Assembly: GCA_002385815.1 (NCBI GenBank)
Contig: DGEE01000125.1
Coordinates: forward strand, 15,537 to 27,950
Origin: Hungateiclostridiaceae bacterium UBA3934
GTDB lineage: Bacteria > Bacillota > Clostridia > Acetivibrionales > DTU013
Direction: 5' to 3'
DNA length: 12,414 nt
Both the position numbers and the translations under genes were made by a program. The stretch's first letter is position 1. Every line of letters begins with the position of its first letter. The notes below the pieces were generated by a model. That model was given only the letters and a program-made list of their open reading frames with translations, was not told the origin of the DNA and made no database searches. Positions 6,780 through 12,414 of the stretch are shown in pieces.

Positions 6780-6831
6780 AAAAAATATATATTTAAGGAT
6801 GGTTATTTTGAATACAGGTGGTTGAGATTCA

Positions 6832-7926
6832 ATGAGTGATAAAATCAGAGTTGCGGTTATTTTCGGGGGACAATCCTCAGAACACGAGGTGTCGAGATTT
6901 TCAGCGGAATCTGTTATCAGCAATATAAATACTGACAAATACGATGTTGCTATGATTGGGATCACAAAGGAAGGAAGATGGCTTCCCTATGACGGCCCTG
7001 TTGGCCTTATCGGGACAGGGGAATGGCAGGCTCTGGCCGAGTCACAAGACAGACCGAATCATGCATTGCTGACGGCTGGTACAGCGATTGCCGAATCAGA
7101 AAGGGACAATAGAAAAATAGATGTTGTTTTCCCGGTTCTCCATGGATGCAACGGTGAAGACGGAACGATCCAGGGGCTACTGGAACTTGCCGGGATACCC
7201 TATGTGGGCTGCGGTGTATTGAGTTCATCATTAGGGATGGACAAGGCTTATGCTAAAATCGTTTTTGAAAGGGAAGGTCTACCTCAGGGCAAATACTTAG
7301 TTTACAGCCGCAAGCAGATTAATAGAGAATTTGAAAAAATAAGTGATGATGTTGAGCGTGTTTTGTCGTATCCGTGCTTCGTCAAGCCTTCGAATGCTGG
7401 CTCGTCAGTCGGCGTAAGCAAGGTGCGCAATGCAGGTGAGCTTGGACCAGCTCTCCAGCTGGCAGCAAAATATGACAGGCGCATTCTGATAGAGGAATTT
7501 ATCGATGGCCGGGAAATAGAATGTGCTGTACTGGGGAATGATGATCCTGTTGCATCGACAGTGGGTGAAGTGATACCATGTAATGAGTTTTATGACTATG
7601 AAGCAAAGTATTTGAGCGGGGACAGTTCTCAGATTATTATACCTGCAGATCTTCCTGCTGAAGTGATTGAGAGGATCAGAGAATACTCGGTAAGGGCTTT
7701 CAAGGCACTGGATTGCTCAGGATTGGCAAGAGTTGATTTTTTTGTGCGCAAAGCCGATAACGAAGTCTTCATAAACGAGATTAACACCATGCCCGGGTTT
7801 ACGCAAATCAGCATGTACTCGAAATTGTGGGCTGCTTCAGGGCTGCCTTACGAAAAGCTGGTAGAAAGATTGATAGAACTGGCGCTGGAGCGTTTTGAAG
7901 ACAATAAGAGAGAAATAGATTATTAG
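6832..7926 (+). CDS. ddl: D-alanine--D-alanine ligase
   Basis: This 364-residue cytoplasmic ATP-grasp enzyme joins two D-alanines for the peptidoglycan stem peptide. It has the N-terminal FGGQSSEHEVS (11-21), HGCNGEDG (104-111), the ATP-binding Lys185 in CFVKPSNAGSSVGV, EEFIDGREIE, the omega-loop YDYEAKY (254-260), CSGLARVDFFV, and the metal-binding NEINTMPGFT (315-324). The Tyr in YDYEAKY is typical of D-Ala-D-Ala rather than D-lactate or D-serine ligases. AGGTGG lies ten bases before the ATG. A dispersed-motif copy encodes S-G-D-S-S-Q (262-267) directly after the omega-loop. It heads a group with murI 42 bp downstream, so both D-amino-acid supply steps for the cell wall are together. Confidence 0.96.
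   Translation: MSDKIRVAVIFGGQSSEHEVSRFSAESVISNINTDKYDVAMIGITKEGRWLPYDGPVGLIGTGEWQALAESQDRPNHALLTAGTAIAESERDNRKIDVVFPVLHGCNGEDGTIQGLLELAGIPYVGCGVLSSSLGMDKAYAKIVFEREGLPQGKYLVYSRKQINREFEKISDDVERVLSYPCFVKPSNAGSSVGVSKVRNAGELGPALQLAAKYDRRILIEEFIDGREIECAVLGNDDPVASTVGEVIPCNEFYDYEAKYLSGDSSQIIIPADLPAEVIERIREYSVRAFKALDCSGLARVDFFVRKADNEVFINEINTMPGFTQISMYSKLWAASGLPYEKLVERLIELALERFEDNKREIDY
7616..7635 (+). repeat. Dispersed motif embedded in ddl
   Basis: GCGGGGACAGTTCTCAGATT contains the full 12-base core and is read as G-D-S-S-Q-I (Ddl 263-268). It falls in the variable loop after YDYEAKY, a place tolerant of sequence change, and keeps the frame. Confidence 0.85.
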
Positions 7927-7968
7927 CAACAGCTGTTTATTGGAATTGTATATGGGGGAAATATTAAT

Positions 7969-8781
7969 ATGGATAACAGACCAATCGGGGTTTTTGACTC
8001 TGGTCTTGGAGGCCTTACGGTTTTTAAAGAGATTGCTGATCAACTGCCCCATGAGAGCCTTGTATATTTCGGTGACAGCGGACGCGCTCCATATGGGACC
8101 AAATCCAGGGATACTGTCATTAAGTATACTCTCCAGGACATCAGGTTTTTAATGACACACGATATAAAGATGATCGTAATCGCCTGCAACACAATGAGTG
8201 CCCATAGCTATGAATTTGTACGAAGGAATCATGACCTTCCTATTATTGAAGTTATAGGTGCGGGTGCAGTAGCTGCCGTTGCAGAAACCAGGAACAAAAA
8301 GGTCGGGATAATCGGTACTCCCGCGACTGTTAATAGTGGAGCATATCAAAAGGCTATAAATAAACTTGATGATAGCATTGAAATATACCAAAAGGCCTGT
8401 CCGCTTTTTGTTCCGCTTGTTGAAGAGGGACAGGAATGGTGGGAAAACGACATAACATATAATATTGCGAAAGAATACCTTGCACCGCTGAAACAAACAG
8501 GTGTTGATACGTTGGTTCTCGGCTGTACGCATTATCCACTGCTTAAAAACACGATCTCTAAAGTCATGGGAGAAGGCGTCACTTTAGTAAGCTCGGCTTT
8601 TGAAGTTGCCAGAGTTGTAAAAAGGATTATTTCAGATAAAAATATGCAACGGGATCCTCGTTTGACGCCGACTTATCACTATTATACAAGTGACAGTGTT
8701 GAAAAATTTGAACCTCTGTGCAGTGCAATACTCGGGAGAACTATCAATTCGGCAAAGAAGGTGGATATTGAGGAATACTGA
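7969..8781 (+). CDS. murI: Glutamate racemase
   Basis: This 270-residue enzyme interconverts L- and D-glutamate, supplying D-Glu to MurD for peptidoglycan. The cofactor-independent two-cysteine mechanism is intact: Asp10 in GVFDSGLGGLTV, the GDSGRAPYG loop (35-43; GDTAR is commoner), Cys73 in IACNT, Glu152 in PLVEEG, and Cys186-Thr-His188 in LGCTHYPLL. Length is normal. GGGGGAA precedes the ATG by eight bases. It follows ddl by 42 bp on the same strand with no terminator, so co-transcription is likely. An overlapping ATG in another frame at 7940 is a shadow. Confidence 0.96.
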   Translation: MDNRPIGVFDSGLGGLTVFKEIADQLPHESLVYFGDSGRAPYGTKSRDTVIKYTLQDIRFLMTHDIKMIVIACNTMSAHSYEFVRRNHDLPIIEVIGAGAVAAVAETRNKKVGIIGTPATVNSGAYQKAINKLDDSIEIYQKACPLFVPLVEEGQEWWENDITYNIAKEYLAPLKQTGVDTLVLGCTHYPLLKNTISKVMGEGVTLVSSAFEVARVVKRIISDKNMQRDPRLTPTYHYYTSDSVEKFEPLCSAILGRTINSAKKVDIEEY

Positions 8782-8862
8782 CGAATGGGTTGCGGGTTTC
8801 AGGAGCTGTTTTGAGCAACAATCTGATATGCGGTATTTTTCGCAGGAAAGGTGCGTGTTATT

Positions 8863-9318
8863 ATGGACAAAAATGTTATAATATCGGTTAAGGGCACGCA
8901 GTCGACCAACAATCAGGTGAATATTATCATGGAACTCGTTACTGAGGGGAAATACTATAAAAAAGATGAGGCCTATTTTATCACCTATGACGAAAGCGAA
9001 GTAACCGGTATGAACGGGACTACAACCACTTTGATGGTCACGGACGATGTAGTAACGCTGGTTCGGGCCGGATCGGTCAATTCGCAGTTTGTTTTTCAGC
9101 AGGGGCAAAAGCACATATCCTACTATGATACGGAATATGGCGCTTTTACTGTTGGAGTTACTGCCAATGAAGTTGATGTAAGAATAGATGACAATGGCGG
9201 TGAAATCCGCATAGATTATCAGTTGGAAATAGACAACAACGAAACAGGTGAAAATGATTTTTGGATGTCAATCAGGGAGGTAGGGCAATTAAATGACGAA
9301 CATAATAGGGGACATTAG
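8863..9318 (+). CDS. DUF1934 / YwiB-like protein
   Basis: This 151-residue protein matches the DUF1934 family, a small soluble beta-barrel of unknown function represented by B. subtilis YwiB. Visible family features are the N-terminal ISVKGTQ, the central TYDESEVTGMNGTTTTLMV, LVRAG, FVFQQGQKHISYYDTEYGAF and the terminal strand GGEIRIDYQLEID. No signal peptide or membrane segment is present. The ATG at 8863 follows AAAGGTG by nine bases; a GTG at 8851 is part of that site and is less likely. Its stop lies 26 bp inside argS, implying translational coupling. The ywiB-argS pairing also exists in Bacillus, so a link to argS function or dosage is plausible but unproven. Confidence 0.88.
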   Translation: MDKNVIISVKGTQSTNNQVNIIMELVTEGKYYKKDEAYFITYDESEVTGMNGTTTTLMVTDDVVTLVRAGSVNSQFVFQQGQKHISYYDTEYGAFTVGVTANEVDVRIDDNGGEIRIDYQLEIDNNETGENDFWMSIREVGQLNDEHNRGH

Positions 9319-10987
9319 AGACCAGATCAGGAGCGTTGTCAGAAAAGCAATGGCTGCCGCAACGGAAAAGGGGCTTTTGCCTGACATATCAGTGGACGAG
9401 ATAATTGTCGAAGCGCCGAAAGAAAAGGAACATGGTGATTTTTCCACAAACATTGCCATGCTGATAGTTAAAAAGGCAAGGAAGGCACCTGTGCAGATAG
9501 CCTCCATTCTAATAGACAATATGGACTTCACAGATACATATATTGAGCGGGCTGAATGTGCGGGGCCTGGATTTATCAACTTCTTCCTGGATAGATCATG
9601 GCTTTATGATACGTTAAGGATCATCAGTCGCGAGCGTGAGGATTACGGAAGGATCAACATCGGCCAGGGAAGTAAAGTTATGGTGGAGTTTGTCAGTGCA
9701 AACCCGACAGGGCCTTTGCATATGGGAAATGCCAGGGGAGGAGCGCTTGGCGATTGTATTGCCAGCGTGCTTCAAGCTGCCGGATACGATGTTACGCGGG
9801 AGTATTATGTCAATGACGCCGGCAACCAGATAGAAAAATTCGGTATGTCGCTGGAAGCCAGATACTTACAGCTGCTGAAGGGCGAAGATGCAGTGGAATT
9901 CCCTGAAGACGGGTATCAGGGCGAAGACATCATAGATCATATGAGAGATTACATTGAGGAATATGGAGACAAGCTGCTGAATGCGGATCCGGAACAAAGG
10001 CGCAGGGAACTGGTCGATTATGCTCTCCCGAGGAATCTTGAGCGCATAAGGAAAGGTCTGGAGTCATATGGCATCCATTATGATGTTTGGTTTTCAGAAC
10101 AGTCACTTTATGACAGTGGTGAGTTCGAGGAAACCATCAATTATATGGAAGACAAAGGTCTTTTATATGAGAAAGAGGGCGCAAAGTGGTTTAAGGCAAC
10201 GGATTTCGGCGCTGAAAAAGATGAAGTGATCATCAGGAACAACGGGATACCAACGTATTTTGCGTCTGACATAGCGTACCACAGGAACAAATTTGAAAAG
10301 CGTGGGTTTGATCGTGTCATCAATCTGCTCGGGGCAGACCACCATGGACATGTTGCCAGAATGAAGGCTGCTGTCAAGGCATTGGGCGTGGACCCTGCAA
10401 AACTTGATATAGTGATATTCCAGTTAGTCAGGCTTTTCAAGAACGGTGAAATTGCCAGGATGTCAAAAAGGACAGGCCGGGCTATATCATTGGACGATCT
10501 TCTCGAAGAAGTAGGGAGAGACGCTGCAAGGTTTATCTTCAACACGAAAGCTTCAGGAAGTCATCTGGATTTCGATCTTGATCTGGCAGTCAGGCAATCG
10601 AATGAAAACCCGGTTTATTATGTACAGTATGCACATGCGAGGATCTGCAGCATGCTGCGTTTGCTGGATGGCGAAGGAATAAGCGTACCTGACGCAGATG
10701 AGGTCGACTTGACTTTGCTTGCTGCGCCCGAGGAGCTCGATTTAATCAAAAAGCTTGCCGAATACCCTGATGAGATAAGGATATCGGCGCAGACGCTGGA
10801 GCCCAGCCGCCTGACAAGATACGTCACCGATGTAGCCTCGCTCTTCCACAGCTTCTATACTGAATGCAGGGTAAAGGGCGAAGAGGAGAGCCTCATGAAA
10901 GCCAGGCTTCTGCTGGTTTCAGCGGTCAAGACCGTGATTAAAAATGTACTTGACATATTGAGCATCAGCGCACCAGAACGGATGTAG
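9293..10987 (+). CDS. argS: Arginyl-tRNA synthetase
   Basis: This 564-residue class I synthetase charges tRNA-Arg with arginine in the cytoplasm. It has the N-terminal tRNA-binding region (residues 1-110, with EKEHGDFSTNIAM), the HIGH-type motif as HMGN (143-146) in ANPTGPLHMGNARGGALGD, the REYYVNDAGNQ segment, a KMSKS-type motif as RMSKRTG (389-395), and the C-terminal DALR anticodon-binding helices from about ENPVYYVQYAHARI to the end. The HxGN form is usual in clostridial ArgRS. The strong AGGGAGGT ten bases upstream supports the ATG at 9293 despite the overlap with the preceding gene. A five-copy dispersed-motif cluster begins at its TAG stop codon. Confidence 0.97.
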   Translation: MTNIIGDIRDQIRSVVRKAMAAATEKGLLPDISVDEIIVEAPKEKEHGDFSTNIAMLIVKKARKAPVQIASILIDNMDFTDTYIERAECAGPGFINFFLDRSWLYDTLRIISREREDYGRINIGQGSKVMVEFVSANPTGPLHMGNARGGALGDCIASVLQAAGYDVTREYYVNDAGNQIEKFGMSLEARYLQLLKGEDAVEFPEDGYQGEDIIDHMRDYIEEYGDKLLNADPEQRRRELVDYALPRNLERIRKGLESYGIHYDVWFSEQSLYDSGEFEETINYMEDKGLLYEKEGAKWFKATDFGAEKDEVIIRNNGIPTYFASDIAYHRNKFEKRGFDRVINLLGADHHGHVARMKAAVKALGVDPAKLDIVIFQLVRLFKNGEIARMSKRTGRAISLDDLLEEVGRDAARFIFNTKASGSHLDFDLDLAVRQSNENPVYYVQYAHARICSMLRLLDGEGISVPDADEVDLTLLAAPEELDLIKKLAEYPDEIRISAQTLEPSRLTRYVTDVASLFHSFYTECRVKGEEESLMKARLLLVSAVKTVIKNVLDILSISAPERM

Positions 10988-11086
10988 GGGGACAGTTCTC
11001 AACTTTTCATTGGAGGGACAGTTCTCAACTTCAGGAGGACAATTTCTGGGAGGACAGTTTCCTCCCGGAGGGGACAGTTCTCAATT
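10987..11086 (+). repeat. Five-copy dispersed-motif cluster after argS
   Basis: Three good copies (10987-11005; 11012-11031, identical to the purL copy at 4151; 11067-11086) enclose two diverged ones (GGAGGACAATTTCTGGG at 11034-11050 and the hairpin unit at 11048-11066). All five are in the sense direction of argS. The first overlaps the last G of the TAG stop codon. Several carry a GGAG lead just 5' of the core. Confidence 0.9.
11048..11066 (+). repeat. Hairpin-forming motif copy
   Basis: GGGAGGACAGTTTCCTCCC is a perfect 7-bp inverted repeat with a CAGTT loop. It is the only copy in the window that is palindromic, and so the only one resembling a classical REP hairpin. No T-run follows, so it is not a terminator by itself. 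Confidence 0.75.
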
Positions 11087-11158
11087 ATCAAAAAAACATA
11101 AAATTGTAACAGAAATTTAACCGATCTGAGCCGGTAAAAACTAAATTTCAAGCATTAT

Positions 11159-11210
11159 AAGCCGATATATATTACAGGTCATACGCCATATATATCGGCT
11201 TTATTTATTG
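11159..11210 (+). terminator. Terminator-like hairpin after argS
   Basis: AAGCCGATATATAT (11159-11172) pairs perfectly with ATATATATCGGCTT (11188-11201), a 14-bp stem with a 15-nt loop. It is followed by TATTTATT, an imperfect U-tract. The stem is long but AT-rich. It most likely ends the ddl-murI-ywiB-argS transcript before the surface-protein gene. Confidence 0.6.
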
Positions 11211-11224
11211 TTGGATACAACGTG

Positions 11225-11230
11225 AAAGGG
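11225..11230 (+). promoter_or_regulatory. Ribosome binding site supporting a TTG start
   Basis: AAAGGG lies eight bases before the TTG at 11239. The first in-frame ATG, at 11302, has no such site and would remove most of the signal peptide, so the TTG is preferred. I could not identify a convincing promoter for this gene in the spacer. Confidence 0.6.
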
Positions 11231-11238
11231 TGCTGAGT

Positions 11239-12414
11239 TTGCAGATATCACGAAAATACCATAAAATTTTGAAATACACAGCAATTCTTATTTTTCTGTT
11301 AATGATTGCAGAACTGTCCCTCCCTCCTAAGTCAGTTTCTGCTGAAGCACAAAGGACGGTCTACTATGGAGATGAGGGAGCAAATTCTGTTATACAGTAT
11401 CTTTCATTTAGTGATGTAGGAGCAGATAATTGGGCTGCCGAAGCCATATACGAAACAAGTGCGCTTGGCTTTCTGGCCGGATTTAAAGATACGAGCGGAA
11501 GATTTGGCAGAACTGTCCCCCTGACGAAGGCGGAGGCGCTGGCAGTGGTGTACAGGGCAGCGGGACGAGGAAGCGAGGCGCAGCAATTGGGCACGGCTAT
11601 CAACAATGCTCGTCTGCAGGCCAACAGAAAAACGGATCCCTTAGAGGTATGGTATGACGGCTTCCTGCAAATTGCTGCTACTGAAGGGCTGATTTCCTTC
11701 AGGGATTTGACAGATGCCTTTAGTGCCGATCAGGCATCTTTGCCGGAGGACAGCTTCAGAAGAAACAGTCCTGCTCAGCGGCAGGAGATAATTTATTGGC
11801 TTGCTCTTGCATTGAATATCGAACCGGCAGCACAGCACCAGGAAGTGCTCAACTACACAGACTGGCGCAGTGTCGACCCTGAAAAGCTTCCATATGTTGA
11901 GGCTCTGCTCAGGCACGGCATCATTTCCGGCAGCAATAACCGCATCAATCCCCGTCAGTCTGTCACAAGAGAGCAGTGCGCTCAAATTATTAAAAATGCC
12001 GGAGATTTCGCTTTGCAGGCGACCGGACACACCAGAATATCAGGCATTATTGAAGAACTGTCCCCGACCAGTGACTATACAGGCACAACTTCTTCAACGG
12101 GAAGGAATATTTACGTTGCGAATGCAGACGGCACTTTTGCCCTGATCCGGACATCTGCACAGTCTGCAGCGACATCGGGTGGCAGGAATGAGAATGCCGG
12201 AACGGCGTTACCAGGACAGAAGATGGAGCTGGTCGTATACAAAAACGGAACCGTCGGCAACAGCAGCTTGCTGCAAAAAGGCGATAGGATCCGTTACATA
12301 GCAGACAGCGGCAACAAGATCAAATATGTACATGTTTTGTCAAACGTCAATGATGTAAGATACATAGCTGCGCACGTGCATGAAGTTGACCAGACTAATC
12401 TGCTCATCGACATA
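11239..12414 (+). CDS. S-layer homology (SLH) domain surface protein, 3' end outside window
   Basis: 392 codons are open to the right edge with no stop, so the protein is longer. Starting at TTG, residues 1-35 form a signal peptide: basic start (QISRKYHKILK), hydrophobic core (TAILIFLLMIA), and probable cleavage after SVSA. Three SLH domains follow: about 56-108 (FSDVGADNWAAEAI...LTKAEALAVVY), 138-195 (degenerate) and 205-255 (YTDWRSVDPEKLPYVEALLRHGIISG...VTREQCAQIIKNAG). SLH triplets typically anchor proteins to secondary cell-wall polymer, so an exported, wall-bound location is expected. Residues 265-392 match no domain I recognise. Three reverse-oriented dispersed-motif copies are embedded, one in the signal peptide itself. 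It is read after the argS hairpin, so it is probably a separate transcript. Confidence 0.85.
   Translation, partial: MQISRKYHKILKYTAILIFLLMIAELSLPPKSVSAEAQRTVYYGDEGANSVIQYLSFSDVGADNWAAEAIYETSALGFLAGFKDTSGRFGRTVPLTKAEALAVVYRAAGRGSEAQQLGTAINNARLQANRKTDPLEVWYDGFLQIAATEGLISFRDLTDAFSADQASLPEDSFRRNSPAQRQEIIYWLALALNIEPAAQHQEVLNYTDWRSVDPEKLPYVEALLRHGIISGSNNRINPRQSVTREQCAQIIKNAGDFALQATGHTRISGIIEELSPTSDYTGTTSSTGRNIYVANADGTFALIRTSAQSAATSGGRNENAGTALPGQKMELVVYKNGTVGNSSLLQKGDRIRYIADSGNKIKYVHVLSNVNDVRYIAAHVHEVDQTNLLIDI
11310..11323 (-). repeat. Dispersed motif inside the signal-peptide codons
   Basis: The plus strand reads AGAACTGTCCCTCC, i.e. GGAGGGACAGTTCT on the minus strand. It encodes E25-L-S-L-P of the SLH protein, within the end of the hydrophobic core and the start of the cleavage region. 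Confidence 0.8.
11509..11521 (-). repeat. Dispersed motif inside the first SLH domain
   Basis: AGAACTGTCCCCC on the plus strand is read as R91-T-V-P, a different frame from the copy at 11310. It lies just before the conserved LTKAEA helix of the SLH domain. Confidence 0.75.
12054..12065 (-). repeat. Dispersed motif downstream of the SLH domains
   Basis: AGAACTGTCCCC on the plus strand is read as E-L-S-P (from Glu273) in the linker after the third SLH domain, in the same frame as the signal-peptide copy. Confidence 0.75.

Noticed and set aside
6864..6881. A motif-like stretch (GGGGACAATCCTCAG) at the start of ddl
   Set aside because: It differs by two bases from the core and encodes the universally conserved FGGxSxEHE motif, so ordinary protein constraint explains it.
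8632..9114. Minus-strand 160-codon open frame across murI and the YwiB-like gene
   Set aside because: It overlaps two well-supported genes and has no recognisable feature.
245..11086. A CRISPR array
   Set aside because: Repeat spacing is irregular, copies occur in both orientations and within genes, and no cas genes are present.
12245..12260. GGAACCGTCGGCAAC as a twentieth motif copy
   Set aside because: Only a short part resembles the variant core and the run of C is broken.

Overview
The window looks like the chromosome of a low-to-moderate G+C Bacillota, most likely a clostridial-type Clostridia. This rests on the long single-chain clostridial PurL, a ddl-murI-YwiB-argS gene string, AGGAGG/AAGGTG-type ribosome sites, an S-layer (SLH) protein and AT-rich intergenic DNA. 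No rRNA, tRNA, CRISPR array or phage gene is visible.

Layout. Positions 1-280 hold no recognisable gene. A LysR-type regulator (281-1198, minus) is divergent from a lone purL (1316-5107, plus), which ends at a strong intrinsic terminator (5271-5305). A REP-associated-type Y1 tyrosine transposase (RAYT) with a C-terminal helix-turn-helix-like region follows (5402-6331); its promoter carries a LexA-box-like palindrome. About 500 bp of AT-rich, repeat-bearing DNA then leads to a plus-strand group: ddl (D-Ala-D-Ala ligase), murI (glutamate racemase), a DUF1934/YwiB-like protein and argS (arginyl-tRNA synthetase). Two of these supply peptidoglycan precursors and one supplies charged tRNA. A terminator-like hairpin (11159-11201) precedes an SLH-domain surface protein that runs off the right edge.

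The unexplained layer is a short dispersed motif, consensus GGAGGGGACAGTTCTCAACTT. The 11-mer GGGACAGTTCT occurs 11 times exactly, on either strand, and about eight more diverged copies are visible. Copies sit directly at or after the stop codons of lysR, purL and argS in the sense orientation of each gene, form a five-copy cluster after argS with one hairpin, flank the RAYT gene as variants, and are embedded in frame inside lysR, purL (three times), ddl and the SLH gene (three times), read in several frames. Because a RAYT lies in the middle, a RAYT-linked repeat system is the best working hypothesis, but the motif is mostly not palindromic as classical REPs are.

A second notable point is that the glutaminase domain of PurL appears to lack its catalytic cysteine (Ser at residue 1104) and to have a shortened oxyanion loop, while the synthase half keeps its signatures.
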